From Salinisphaera sp. G21_0 (GTDB lineage: Bacteria; Pseudomonadota; Gammaproteobacteria; Pseudomonadales; Endozoicomonadaceae), in NCBI RefSeq assembly GCF_017744115.1, contig NZ_JAGHQW010000002.1, positions 62,001 through 126,000 on the forward strand: a stretch of DNA of 64,000 nucleotides, in the 5' to 3' direction. This document shows, piece after piece, positions 42,766-52,567 of this stretch (position 1 is its first letter; each line of letters opens with the position of its first letter). The notes under the pieces were generated by a model, which worked only from the letters and a program-made list of their open reading frames with translations, was not told where the DNA came from and ran no database searches. The position numbers and the translations under genes are program-made.

Positions 42766-43274
42766 TGAGGCTCCCGCATAAACAGCCTTAAGTTTATGGG
42801 TTTAGGCCAGTCTGAAAACCCCAGCACAGAATCATCAGCTCGTAATGGTTTATGGCTCTTTTGAACCTGCCCTGCAGCATACTGTAAAGGACATCCTTTA
42901 TCTTCAGCCATCGCTTCCATCATTAAACGAACCTTTTCCAGGGTAGAAAATGATTCACTTAATCGATTACTGGCATCACCGAGAAGATCACCATCAATTT
43001 CATAAATAGCAAGCTGATGCAGATCATTAATTATGCTCATCTGCCCGGGAAGGCAATATTCACCCCCCGCTTTTTTGAGCTCAAGGTATCTGGCCTGGCT
43101 AATCTCTAATAAGTTAATCACATAAGATCGATCAATATCCCTGACATTGCGTTTTTCATCAACTGAAAGGCTATAATCACGGTCAGCATGAAGTGGCCAT
43201 AGAATCACACATGAAGGAAGTAAAGGAAAAAAAAGACAAATAAAAAGATACCTGGTAGATTTTCCACCCGGCAT
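42762..43274 (-). CDS. Putative lipoprotein of the export operon
   Basis: Not recognised. The ATG at 43274 (170 residues) gives a lipoprotein signal, RYLFICLFFPLLPSC, with lipidation at about residue 22. An earlier ATG at 43334 overlaps the STAS gene by 35 bases. Neither has a good ribosome binding site, so the start is uncertain. The mature part is helical with three cysteines beyond the lipobox. Its stop overlaps the start of the export gene by four bases, which implies translational coupling and a role in the export complex. Confidence 0.55.
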   Translation of the reverse strand: MPGGKSTRYLFICLFFPLLPSCVILWPLHADRDYSLSVDEKRNVRDIDRSYVINLLEISQARYLELKKAGGEYCLPGQMSIINDLHQLAIYEIDGDLLGDASNRLSESFSTLEKVRLMMEAMAEDKGCPLQYAAGQVQKSHKPLRADDSVLGFSDWPKPINLRLFMREPQ

Positions 43275-43299
43275 TAAGTTAGAAAAAAATAAAAATAAT

Positions 43300-43632
43300 T
43301 TATTTTTTTGACAGATACTCTTCGATACTCTCATATTGCTTGATCGTCTGGTTAATCCTGAGCATTGTCAATAACTCGTCAGGCTTTCCATTAACACCAA
43401 GCAATCCAAGATTTCTACTCTCGGTCTTTAGACGCTTATAAAGAAAAACCAGCGCACCGATGCCTGAAGAATCAAGCTCATTAACAGAACTCATATCAAC
43501 AAGGACATCTCCTGCACACTCTTTAATTAAATGATCAAAATGACCCCTAACCTCATTCACTGTCTCTGCATTGAATTTATTATGTAATTCAATAATATCA
43601 CAGCTACTGGCTTGATAAGTCGCGTAATCCAT
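43300..43632 (-). CDS. STAS-domain protein (anti-sigma factor antagonist type)
   Basis: 110-residue single STAS domain. The phosphorylatable serine region is DSSGIGALVF at 54-63, as in SpoIIAA-type antagonists. In such systems an HPK-like anti-sigma kinase phosphorylates the serine and a PP2C phosphatase reverses it; neither partner is encoded in the window. It is the first gene of the leftward export operon, so it may link a partner-switching pathway to polysaccharide production. Confidence 0.88.
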   Translation of the reverse strand: MDYATYQASSCDIIELHNKFNAETVNEVRGHFDHLIKECAGDVLVDMSSVNELDSSGIGALVFLYKRLKTESRNLGLLGVNGKPDELLTMLRINQTIKQYESIEEYLSKK

Positions 43633-43969
43633 TACCTGCTACTCCCAACTTCAATACTTCTTATTATTTATCTGTTAAAAGTAAAACATAACTTTAAACA
43701 ACACACATTTAATTAGATTAGACAAAAGAACTAGAGATGCATTCTGAAAAAGTCATTTTAAAAAAACGAGTAAAAGATCACAAAACAGACTTAGGAATTA
43801 AAAACAAATTAAAATTTCTTTTTTTTATAAAACACAAATCTGAGCAAACCCTATAGTTAATTTAGTAAGGCTGTAAAAACACCAATCAGACAACACGCCT
43901 TAATACATTCAGATATGAAGCTGTATCCAAATAACTCTGAATCAATGGCTAATAATTAAAGTTATTTTT
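43633..43969. promoter_or_regulatory. AT-rich divergent regulatory region of the polysaccharide locus
   Basis: A 337-base, strongly AT-rich gap between the STAS gene and the GGDEF/EAL gene, with A- and T-runs near 43760-43830. It must hold the promoters of both arms. I could not single out a consensus promoter or a defined operator. Confidence 0.45.
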
Positions 43970-46075
43970 ATGGATACCCAGAAGGGCATGCATTCTGCAG
44001 AACACTTATCCATCAAACTGCTTAAGGCGGTCCTTCTATGTGCCTGTACATTAGGCGTTTTATTAAGCCTTGTGCAAGTATTTCTGGATGCTCACCTGTC
44101 CAACGCTGATATTGATCGAAAAGCCAGGGAAATGCTGGCAATGATTCATGATCCCGCCAGCAGGGCAGCCTATCGTCTTGATACCGATATGGGACAGGAA
44201 GTACTGAATGGTCTGTTGGAAATGAAATCTGTGCAGATGGCAGCAATACACCTGGACGATACGTCAAAACTGGCCAGGGTGGAGAGACCCATTTTTGCTT
44301 CCCGATACCGCCTTCTCTCTGACTATATTTTTGACCCCATCCGTATATACCGCCAGCCACTGTATAGCAATGAACCAGAGAAAGAGCACTTTGGGGAGCT
44401 GATTCTATCCATTGATACGGCTTACGAAGGTAAGGCGTTTATTCAAAGATCCGTCGTTGTGATATTCGCCGGAATAATCAGAGCCATAGCAATGGCTCTG
44501 TTAATGTACCTGATCTGTTCAACGCTGCTGACTCGCCCCATGAATCGTTTGATTCGCCATTTATCAAGTATTGACCCTGAAGAACCGGGACAACAGCAAC
44601 TGCCTGTGCCTGAAGGTAATGAAAATAATGAGTTAGGTCTCTGGGTCAGAACGGCCAATAAACTGTTAACGTCCATTAACTACCATCAAAGTCTGCGTCA
44701 AAAAGCAGAAGCCCGTATCATGCGGCTCTCCCAATATGACTACCTGACCAGACTGCCAAATCGCCGCACCCTACAGAAACAGATCAATACCTTTATCCAA
44801 AAGGCCGCAAAGAAGCATGAGAACATTGCCATTCTCTGCCTCGGACTGGATGACTTTAAATCATTAAATGCCCAGGTCAACTTCAATGCCGCCGAACATA
44901 TCCTGGTAAAAGTCTCGGATCGCCTTAGAAACTGTATTGGCAATAAAGCCTATATTGGCCGATTAGGTGAAGATCAGTTTGCCATTATTCAATCAAAGAT
45001 CGAGCAACCCTATGAGGCTGCTGAAATGGCTCAGTCTCTGATCAAGCAGCTTGACAGACCTTTCGAGATTAACGGTGAGCAGCTGACCATCAGTGCTACT
45101 GTGGGAATAACGCTCTTTCCTGATGATGGTGAGGATGTCGACACCCTACTGCAACAGGCTGAATTTGCCATGATCATGGCCAAGTCCAGAAGCCACAATC
45201 GCTACCAGTTCTATGTAGCTACTATTGATACCGAAATCCGCCAGCGCAAACGGCTGGAGATGGACCTCCGCCAGGCCCTTGAAAAGCGCGAACTCAGCCT
45301 GGCCTTTCAGCCACAGTTTAACTATCAAAAAGGCGAGCTGGTGGGTGCCGAGGCCTTGCTGCGCTGGAATCACCCGGAGAAAGGGTTGATCTCGCCAGAT
45401 ATGTTCATTCCCATGGCAGAACACAGTCTTGATATTATTCCTATTGGTAACTGGGTTCTGGAAAATGCCTGCCAACAGTTAAACAAGTGGCATCTTGACG
45501 GTCATCAAAACCTGCGTATGGCAGTCAACCTCTCGACCATTCAGCTGCAGGATCAGAATATAGCTGATCGAATCGCTTTCTTACTGAATAAATACCAGGT
45601 TCCCCCTGAAACCCTGGAGCTTGAGGTGACAGAAACCTCCATTATTGATGATCTGGAAGCATCGAAAGCCCAGCTCCAGAATATGAAAAGTATTGGGGTA
45701 ACACTGGCGCTTGATGACTTTGGAACGGGTTATTCCTCTCTGGGTTACCTTAAACAGTTTCCATTCGACAAAATCAAAATTGATAAGTCCTTTGTCGAAG
45801 ATCTTCCTGATAACCGGGAAAACTGTGGCATTGTTGAAGCTATTGTTCAGATTGGCAAGAGCTTCGGCCTGAAAGTTCTGGCTGAGGGTGTAGAGACTGT
45901 CGAACAGGCAACCTATCTGGCTGAAAAAGGCTGTCAGGAAGGACAGGGCTATTACTACGGAAAACCATTATCCGCCCATGACTTTATCAGTCTCATATCA
46001 AGTCAGCGTGTTTTGTCGAGTAATACGCAGGAAAAGGCTGGAAATCATGAGGCTCAGGGAGACAATAATGACTGA
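43970..46075 (+). CDS. Membrane GGDEF/EAL protein, probable c-di-GMP phosphodiesterase
   Basis: 701 residues: membrane segment (about 16-38), periplasmic sensor region (39-160), second membrane segment (163-187), HAMP-like linker, GGDEF domain (250-415) and EAL domain (430-685). The GGDEF signature has become GEDQF (333-337) and no inhibitory RxxD precedes it, so cyclase activity is unlikely. The EAL domain keeps EALLRW (461-466), the DDFGTGYSS motif (582-590) and KIDKSFV, all needed to hydrolyse c-di-GMP. It heads the rightward arm of the locus and overlaps the next gene by eight bases, so it probably couples c-di-GMP to polysaccharide synthesis. Confidence 0.9.
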   Translation: MDTQKGMHSAEHLSIKLLKAVLLCACTLGVLLSLVQVFLDAHLSNADIDRKAREMLAMIHDPASRAAYRLDTDMGQEVLNGLLEMKSVQMAAIHLDDTSKLARVERPIFASRYRLLSDYIFDPIRIYRQPLYSNEPEKEHFGELILSIDTAYEGKAFIQRSVVVIFAGIIRAIAMALLMYLICSTLLTRPMNRLIRHLSSIDPEEPGQQQLPVPEGNENNELGLWVRTANKLLTSINYHQSLRQKAEARIMRLSQYDYLTRLPNRRTLQKQINTFIQKAAKKHENIAILCLGLDDFKSLNAQVNFNAAEHILVKVSDRLRNCIGNKAYIGRLGEDQFAIIQSKIEQPYEAAEMAQSLIKQLDRPFEINGEQLTISATVGITLFPDDGEDVDTLLQQAEFAMIMAKSRSHNRYQFYVATIDTEIRQRKRLEMDLRQALEKRELSLAFQPQFNYQKGELVGAEALLRWNHPEKGLISPDMFIPMAEHSLDIIPIGNWVLENACQQLNKWHLDGHQNLRMAVNLSTIQLQDQNIADRIAFLLNKYQVPPETLELEVTETSIIDDLEASKAQLQNMKSIGVTLALDDFGTGYSSLGYLKQFPFDKIKIDKSFVEDLPDNRENCGIVEAIVQIGKSFGLKVLAEGVETVEQATYLAEKGCQEGQGYYYGKPLSAHDFISLISSQRVLSSNTQEKAGNHEAQGDNND

Positions 46076-47168
46076 TCATCCCATTGTCATACTCCTGGAC
46101 TCCCGACAGGCAGGTGGTATCGAAACCCATGTTTACCAACTTGGCAAAGCGCTGAAAAACAGCGGCTGGCCTGCAGAAATCTGGTTTTACCAAAAATATC
46201 AGGCTGAACATCCCCTTGAACAGGCCTTAACAGACTCGGCCATCAGTTTTCGCTATCTCAATGGCAAATTGACCGGGCTGATCTCAGCGCTCAAAGACAC
46301 ATCGCCTCTGTTACTTCACACCCATGGATATAAAGCCGGTATTGTTGGCCGCCTGGCTGCAGTATTCAACAGAACACCTATTGCTTCCACCTTTCATAAT
46401 GGTGATCCGGGTGAAGGTATGGTCCGGCTATACTCACTGCTTGATCAGCTGAGCAGCCCCATTTCTCAAAATATTGCCGTCAGTGACGAGATTGCCAGAA
46501 GGTGGATCAGTACTCCCCATCGGATTGATAACTTTGTGGATGTTCCGGAACATCTCCCATCTTCGGGAACAGCCATCGCCTTTGTTGGCCGGTTAAGTCA
46601 CGAGAAAGGTCCTGACCTGTTTCTGCAGCTGGCCAAGCACCAGCCACACCTCCCCTTCCGGCTTTACGGCAGTGGCCCAATGGAAGAAATACTGCATAAG
46701 CAGCAGGTCAATAACGTCATGTTTATGGGGCAGGTTCAGTCTATGGAAACCCATTGGCGTGACATTGGCCTGTTGTGCATAACATCCCGTTTTGAAGGGC
46801 TACCCATGGTGGCACTTGAAGCCATGGCCCATGGCGTGCCTGTCCTCAGTTTCCCATTAGGAGGACTACCGGACCTCATTGTCCAGGGCTTCAATGGCTG
46901 GACGTCTCCGGTTGGCGACCTTAATGAAATGAGCAATTTACTGCAGTTCTGGGACTCATTGCCAGAAGCCGTGAAATGGCAAATCAGAGAAGCCTGTATT
47001 GCGACGGTGATCAATAACTATTCAAGTCAGGCGATCCTGCCAAAGATTCTTGATGTCTACCAGCAAGCCGTCCAGGCAAAAGGCTACGATTGGCCAAATA
47101 CGCTCAAAGCGTTACCAGTTCATGGCCTTGCAGATAAGAAACAGAATCGCTCTCACACAGTCGGATAA
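46068..47168 (+). CDS. Glycosyltransferase family 4 protein
   Basis: 366 residues with a GT-B fold. The acceptor-side loop GGIETHVYQLGKAL lies near the N-terminus and the donor-site EGLPMVALEAMAHGVPV motif near 245-261. The ATG at 46068 has AGGGAG six bases upstream and overlaps the preceding stop, which points to translational coupling; the longer frame to 45978 is not supported. It would add one sugar to the lipid-linked repeat. Donor and linkage cannot be predicted. Confidence 0.9.
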   Translation: MTDHPIVILLDSRQAGGIETHVYQLGKALKNSGWPAEIWFYQKYQAEHPLEQALTDSAISFRYLNGKLTGLISALKDTSPLLLHTHGYKAGIVGRLAAVFNRTPIASTFHNGDPGEGMVRLYSLLDQLSSPISQNIAVSDEIARRWISTPHRIDNFVDVPEHLPSSGTAIAFVGRLSHEKGPDLFLQLAKHQPHLPFRLYGSGPMEEILHKQQVNNVMFMGQVQSMETHWRDIGLLCITSRFEGLPMVALEAMAHGVPVLSFPLGGLPDLIVQGFNGWTSPVGDLNEMSNLLQFWDSLPEAVKWQIREACIATVINNYSSQAILPKILDVYQQAVQAKGYDWPNTLKALPVHGLADKKQNRSHTVG

Positions 47169-47173
47169 ACCAA

Positions 47174-48604
47174 ATGGAACTCAGCCAGAATGTTATTAAA
47201 GGATTGAAAGTTGGAGCTATGCTGCGCCTTGTGGCACAGATCTTCACTTGGCTCAATACACTGATTCTGATCCGCCTACTGACACCCGAAGATTATGGCC
47301 TTATGGCCATGACCATGGCATTTATCGGTATATTTGCACTAATGGGAGACTTTGGCATTGGCAAAGCGATCATTCAGGCAGAAGAGCTGACCACAAAGCG
47401 ACTCAGACAGGCATTCACGATTAACATTGTTTCCTGTCTGGTATTTTTCAGCATTTTCTTTTTAATCGCTCCAGTTATTGCCAGTTTCTTTGATGAACCA
47501 AGAGTGACAATTCTTGTCCAGGCAGTAGCCTGCCAGCATCTTATTATGATCTTCCATACCCTGCCTTACGCCATGGCAAGCCGCAAGATGCTGTTCAAAG
47601 AGCGGGAAAAAGTCCAGTTTTATACGACCCTGATGACTAGCATCGTCACCATCGCCATGGCTGCGTCGGGTCTCGGCGTATGGTCACTGATTCTGGGACA
47701 TCTGTTTATGCGTCTGGCACTGACCGTTGGCTATAACTTTATTGCCCCTTGCTGGGTCAGGCCCGCATTGAGCTTCAAGGGTTTTTCTAAAATGGCAGGA
47801 TTCAGTGGCGTAGCCACCATTAATGATGTACTGCGTTTTTTTATCAATATCTTTGGCAGCATCAGCATCGGCCGCCTGCTCACCAAAGCCGAGCTAGGGG
47901 TGTTCTCTGTAACCATAAATCTGGCCAATCTTCCCAGTGAAAAGATCGGCGAGCTTCTTAATCATCTGGGACTTTCATCCTTTGCCAAACTTCAGAACGA
48001 ACGTGCTGTTGCAGGGCAGTATCTTCATAAATCGGTGCAACTTGCCAGTCTGGTACTTTTTCCCATGTATCTCGGTATCTGTGCCATATCCCCTGAACTG
48101 ATCACTCTGGTACTCTCTGACAAATGGGCTGCCGCCATTGTCCCATTTCAAATTCTCTGCCTGACCAGCCCGTTCCGGATGCTGTCGGAAATGATGGCTA
48201 CCGGGATAACCGCTATTGGTGAACCCGGCAAAAACAGCAAAACACTGCTGTTAACTATCTTGACTCTTCCTGCTTTTTTCTATGGTATCCAATATGGTGT
48301 TGCCGGGGCATGCTGGGCCTGGTTAGGTATTAACCTGATCAGTTTCGCTTTCCACCTGAAACTCATTCTGCCAGTATTTGAGCTGAAACCATCATCGTTA
48401 CTGAGCGCTCTTTTACCGAGCCTCAGCAGCTCCATTATTATGCTGGTGGGTTTACTGCTACTTCGAGATCAACTTACCGGTCAGGTGCATGAGGCCGCTC
48501 AAATGTTCCTGATGATTCTGGCTGGAGTACTGCTGTTTTCCGCCACACAGTTACTACTTTTTCGCCGCCAGCTTTTTACCACCATTAATTACTTAAGGCA
48601 CTAG
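47174..48604 (+). CDS. Polysaccharide flippase (Wzx/WzxC type)
   Basis: Moves the undecaprenyl-linked repeat unit across the inner membrane. 476 residues with about 12-14 membrane segments. The N-terminal LIRLLTPEDYGLMAM and GDFGIGKAIIQ motifs are those of the MOP-superfamily polysaccharide transporters. It starts six bases after the glycosyltransferase gene. Confidence 0.88.
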   Translation: MELSQNVIKGLKVGAMLRLVAQIFTWLNTLILIRLLTPEDYGLMAMTMAFIGIFALMGDFGIGKAIIQAEELTTKRLRQAFTINIVSCLVFFSIFFLIAPVIASFFDEPRVTILVQAVACQHLIMIFHTLPYAMASRKMLFKEREKVQFYTTLMTSIVTIAMAASGLGVWSLILGHLFMRLALTVGYNFIAPCWVRPALSFKGFSKMAGFSGVATINDVLRFFINIFGSISIGRLLTKAELGVFSVTINLANLPSEKIGELLNHLGLSSFAKLQNERAVAGQYLHKSVQLASLVLFPMYLGICAISPELITLVLSDKWAAAIVPFQILCLTSPFRMLSEMMATGITAIGEPGKNSKTLLLTILTLPAFFYGIQYGVAGACWAWLGINLISFAFHLKLILPVFELKPSSLLSALLPSLSSSIIMLVGLLLLRDQLTGQVHEAAQMFLMILAGVLLFSATQLLLFRRQLFTTINYLRH

Positions 48605-48615
48605 GGTGGTTAAAG

Positions 48616-50010
48616 ATGCAGCTACCCAACCTTGAGCGGCTGTTTATTAATCGCTACCAGACCGTAAACGTCACCGCCTACTGCGTACTTGCTGCACTGC
48701 CAAGTCTGATATTCCCACACCCGGTAGCCTTGCTACCGCTGGCAGTGATCCCATTGGGTTTGCTGTTTATCCTTCGCAAACCCTTTGTGGTTTGCCTGAT
48801 TTTCATTCTTTTCTCTTTTTTCAGACTTCATGAAGTATTTCCACAGCTGGACCCCATAAAGATTCCACTATTAACAGCGCTGGCCTCATACTTTGTTCTG
48901 GCCTGGCATATTTTTCTGACCGAAAAGGTTAAGGTCTACTGGCGACATGAACATACCATTTTTGCCCGGTTTTTCGGTTGGGTTGTGCTTGGTATTGCAT
49001 TTTCCAGCTATCCCCCTGCAGCTTTCGGTGCCTTTACCAGTGTGTATATGAAAATAGGTATCATGGTGTTGGCCATCTCGTGGATGATGACCGAGCACTG
49101 GCACTTCAAACTGGCGCACTTTATGATCATATGTTCCGGTCTGGCAGTTGGCGCTGTCACCCTGTATAACAATGCCAATGGTATTGGTATGGTTGAGGAA
49201 ACCCGTGTCACCATTCCGGGTACCAGCCTGGGTGATCCTAATGACCTGTCGCTGGTTCTCAGTTTTCCGATGAGCTATGCGGTTGCATACGCCTCCACCA
49301 AAGGTACCGGCAAGTTCAGAACACTCCTTGGCCTGACCGGTATTATTGTCTTTGTTTCATCAATCATTGCTACACAGAGCCGCGGAGGTTTACTGGCGAC
49401 TGTTGCCGTATTTGGTATCTTTGGTCTTAGAATCATCAAATCGAAACTACTGCTCATTAGTATTGGCAGTTTTGCTTTGATGATTCTGGTGGCCGCTGCC
49501 GGCATCAGCGATCGTAAATCCGGGGGGGCAGCTGAGGATGGCATTGATGAGTCAGCCATGGGACGCATCCATGCCTGGGAAGCGGCTTTTAACATGGCCC
49601 TGAGAAACCCGATGACGGGCGTTGGCCTCGACCTCTTTCTGGATAATTACTGGGATTATGCAACCCATAGCCGGGCGGAGGGTAAGGCTCATGTTACTCA
49701 TAGCACCTGGTTTCAGGTTATGTCAGAGTCTGGTTTTGTCGGTTTTGGCCTGTTCGGCTTTATGATTTTCACCATTTTCATGTCCATAATGGGCTCATTG
49801 AAAAGGCTGGACCAAAGTAAAGGTACACCAGAGTATGATCCCCATATCTCAGCCATTGCAGCAGGAACCTACGCCGGGCTGGTCGGCTTCTGTGTATCCG
49901 GGACCTTCTTAAGCCAGGGTTTTCTGTGGCCGGTCTATATCATCACTGCAATAAGTATTGCCATTGCCAATTATACAGATAACCATTTCCACCGTGAGCA
50001 GGGTCAATAA
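48616..50010 (+). CDS. O-antigen polymerase/ligase-like membrane protein (Wzy_C)
   Basis: 464 residues, about 11-12 membrane segments, with a large periplasmic loop near 300-375 containing GRIHAWEAAFNMA, NPMTGVGLDLF and THSTWFQVMSESG, the marks of the Wzy/WaaL family. In this context it most likely polymerises the repeat unit. Wzy and ligase cannot be separated by sequence alone. It follows the flippase by 11 bases. Confidence 0.82.
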   Translation: MQLPNLERLFINRYQTVNVTAYCVLAALPSLIFPHPVALLPLAVIPLGLLFILRKPFVVCLIFILFSFFRLHEVFPQLDPIKIPLLTALASYFVLAWHIFLTEKVKVYWRHEHTIFARFFGWVVLGIAFSSYPPAAFGAFTSVYMKIGIMVLAISWMMTEHWHFKLAHFMIICSGLAVGAVTLYNNANGIGMVEETRVTIPGTSLGDPNDLSLVLSFPMSYAVAYASTKGTGKFRTLLGLTGIIVFVSSIIATQSRGGLLATVAVFGIFGLRIIKSKLLLISIGSFALMILVAAAGISDRKSGGAAEDGIDESAMGRIHAWEAAFNMALRNPMTGVGLDLFLDNYWDYATHSRAEGKAHVTHSTWFQVMSESGFVGFGLFGFMIFTIFMSIMGSLKRLDQSKGTPEYDPHISAIAAGTYAGLVGFCVSGTFLSQGFLWPVYIITAISIAIANYTDNHFHREQGQ

Positions 50011-50489
50011 TAATTTCCAACTATGAAATCTTGTATCTTGAATTTACAGTCAATATTTTTAAATTCTGGCATTGTATTGGTACAATTGTTAGTCACAAAT
50101 GTTTAGCCGCGTCCAGCCTGGGAGGCTTTTAAATATTTGACAGTTTTCTAAAACATTTAATCACCTTTTACCTTTGGTTCAATCTTTTGGCTCTACTGGC
50201 TTTGCCAAACAATTTATGAAGGTCATTATGCAAACCACAATTTTTATTTCCCTGTAAATCATAAACAATTTAGGGCATACGACTGTTTCAATGTTAGTTT
50301 TTGCCGTTATTATCAGGTAAATCATTCTGAGTCAGCTTTCAACGATGCAAAAAATGATACAAAAAAAATTGCCTTTACCGCGTATTCATCCCATATAAGG
50401 TGAGCTGCTTACTAGATTGATTGAGTATACTCCGGTCATGACAAATAATTAATGAGAACTCAGAATCAGACAAGCCAGGGACTTATCAT
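50011..50489 (+). other. 479-base non-coding gap inside the polysaccharide locus
   Basis: An AT-rich stretch without a supported reading frame. A short terminator-like hairpin (AGCCT 50115-50119 with AGGCT 50123-50127, then TTTT) may end the upstream operon. A second promoter for the downstream genes is expected near 50400-50470. No JUMPstart/ops sequence was found. Confidence 0.45.
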
Positions 50490-51215
50490 ATGCTAGAAAA
50501 CCTGAAGGCAAAAATAAAAAAAAGAGACTCTATGGCAGGAAAGATTCTTTTTCCCCTATTAAAATCTATTCAAAATTTTGAAGTACCGGTAATCAGACCG
50601 ATTCATGGATTAATGTATCACCTGCATAAAGTAATTACAGGTACTTTCAGTAATTTGACTCGTATTTTCTACTGGACTCCGGTGTTGAAATCCCAGCTCG
50701 CCAATATCCCGGGAAAGCTCTATCTTTACGATGGCATGCCTCTTCTACTGGGGCCATTAAAGATTACTTTGGGTGACCAATGTCGACTGTCTGGCCATAC
50801 TACCATCAGCGGGAGAGCCTCTTCTCTGAAGAGTCCCGAATTGAAAGTTGGTAATAATGTAGACATTAGCTGGCAAAATGAAATTTTTGTCGGCGACCGT
50901 ATTGAGATTGGTGATAACGTTCGGTTAGCCGTTAAAGTCAGGCTGGTTGGTTACCCCGGTCATCCTGTTGATCCGGTAGCCAGAGCCCGGGGAGAACCGG
51001 ATACGGATGATCAGATTGGCAGCATTATCATCGAAGATGATGCATGGCTGGCCGCTGGAGTTACTGTTATGGGTGGCGTAACCATCGGAGCGGGAACGAT
51101 TGTTGCTGCTGGCAGTATTGTCACCAAAGATTTGCCTTCCGGAGTTCTTGCCGGGGGAATTCCCGCCAGGATCATCAAATCACTGGATTTGCCTTCGGAG
51201 AGTGGCAATGGCTGA
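50490..51215 (+). CDS. Hexapeptide-repeat acyltransferase
   Basis: 241 residues. Residues 80-225 form a left-handed beta helix of hexapeptide turns with the acetyltransferase signature around WLAAGVTVMGGVTIGAGTIVAAGSIVTKDLP. The N-terminal 70 residues are basic and may contact the membrane. It probably acetylates a sugar of the repeat unit from acetyl-CoA. Its stop overlaps the start of the next glycosyltransferase by eight bases. Confidence 0.88.
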   Translation: MLENLKAKIKKRDSMAGKILFPLLKSIQNFEVPVIRPIHGLMYHLHKVITGTFSNLTRIFYWTPVLKSQLANIPGKLYLYDGMPLLLGPLKITLGDQCRLSGHTTISGRASSLKSPELKVGNNVDISWQNEIFVGDRIEIGDNVRLAVKVRLVGYPGHPVDPVARARGEPDTDDQIGSIIIEDDAWLAAGVTVMGGVTIGAGTIVAAGSIVTKDLPSGVLAGGIPARIIKSLDLPSESGNG

Positions 51216-52338
51216 TCTCATTGTATTTGGAGAAGACTGGGGAGGCTTACCCTCCAGTACCCAACACCTGATCAGTCATTTAATGAAAAGACATCGGGTC
51301 ATCTGGGTAAACTCCATTGGCATGAGGTCGCCGCGGTTTTCGATAAGGGATATAAAAAGAGTCCTGCAAAAAATGCTGGCCATGCTTAAGCGTACCGATA
51401 AACCTGCGCAAACGTCCTCAGAGCCAATAACCCCCATTATCATCAATCCCAAAGTTCTCCCTTTTCACCGGTTCAAACGGGTTCGTCAACTGAACAAACG
51501 ACTTTTACTGAATGACATTAGCAGAGCAATAGAGCTGGAAGGATTTGATAAGGTTATTCTCTGGCTTTCACTGCCCACTGCCGTCGATATGGTGGGTAGC
51601 TTGAATGAACAGGCTTCTATCTACTACTGTGGTGATGATTTTGAAGGCCTTGATGGTGTGGATCATACAATGGTCAAGCCATTAGAACAGGAACTGACTG
51701 AAAAGGTTGACCTGATTCTTGTCGTCAGCAAAGCACTGGCAAGGAAGTTTACTCATCCCAACACCATCATTCTGCCCCATGGTGTTGATTACCCGCTATT
51801 TTCATCACCGGCAGACAGACCCCATGATCTTCCGGAAAATGGCCCCATTGCCGGTTTCTACGGCAGCATTTCTGCCTGGCTGGATACTGATATACTGGTT
51901 CAATCCGCTATTGCCCTGCCCAGCTGGCAATTTGTTTTTATTGGCGATATTAAAACGGATGTCTCATCACTTCAGGCTCTGCCAAATGTACACTTTCTGG
52001 GAGCCAGGCCCCATCATAAACTGCCCTCCTATATTCAGCATTGGAATGTAGCCATGCTGCCCTTTCGTAACAACAAACAGATAGCGGCCTGTAATCCCCT
52101 GAAGTTGAGAGAATATCTTGCATCGGGTACTCCAATTGCAGCCACTTCTTTTCCCGCAGCTAGAGAATATGAGAATCTTCTGGCAATTCAGTCACCTAAA
52201 GAGCCATTTTCCAGAGTTATTTTGAGGGCCAATGAACTGAGGGAAGAGAAAGACTGTCGGCAGAACAGGGTCTCAACCGAATCATGGCAGCACAGAGCCA
52301 CGCAGTTGGAAGCGCTGATTAACCACTTATCACGTTAA
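51208..52338 (+). CDS. Glycosyltransferase (GT-B, group 1)
   Basis: 376 residues. The ATG at 51208 has GGAGAG five bases upstream and lies inside the end of the acyltransferase gene. Visible: N-terminal VFGEDWGGLPSSTQHL, the interdomain SIYYCGDDFEGLDG, VSKALARKF, and the donor-side NPLKLREYLASGTPIAATSFP block. The pattern fits GT-B enzymes of exopolysaccharide clusters. Donor not predictable. Confidence 0.85.
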   Translation: MADLIVFGEDWGGLPSSTQHLISHLMKRHRVIWVNSIGMRSPRFSIRDIKRVLQKMLAMLKRTDKPAQTSSEPITPIIINPKVLPFHRFKRVRQLNKRLLLNDISRAIELEGFDKVILWLSLPTAVDMVGSLNEQASIYYCGDDFEGLDGVDHTMVKPLEQELTEKVDLILVVSKALARKFTHPNTIILPHGVDYPLFSSPADRPHDLPENGPIAGFYGSISAWLDTDILVQSAIALPSWQFVFIGDIKTDVSSLQALPNVHFLGARPHHKLPSYIQHWNVAMLPFRNNKQIAACNPLKLREYLASGTPIAATSFPAAREYENLLAIQSPKEPFSRVILRANELREEKDCRQNRVSTESWQHRATQLEALINHLSR

Positions 52339-52402
52339 ACACACACGGCTCATTTAATTAATTTCCTCCTAAAACAGCAGCTACAATTAACAATAAAGAA
52401 GC

Positions 52403-52420
52403 ATAAATACTTGTATTTAT
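52403..52420. promoter_or_regulatory. 18-bp palindrome upstream of the lipoprotein/co-polymerase operon
   Basis: ATAAATACTTGTATTTAT is a perfect inverted repeat around a TT centre, in the 229-base gap ahead of the gene at 52568. It has the shape of an operator for a dimeric regulator, but no matching protein is known. Confidence 0.4.
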
Positions 52421-52567
52421 TATTAGAAAGTGTCACAGAAGCTAACACTATTACCAATCAGGAAAATCAACTGTTCAGGTAAGGACAAAAAACTGTCAAT
52501 CAATGACGATTTTCCACTGAGCCAGTTGGCTGAATAGTAATATGAGGCTGATAACAGGGAAGTCACG

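Noticed and set aside
45978-46067. N-terminal extension of the glycosyltransferase at 46068
   Set aside because: It lies in the end of the GGDEF/EAL gene and does not look like the family N-terminus.
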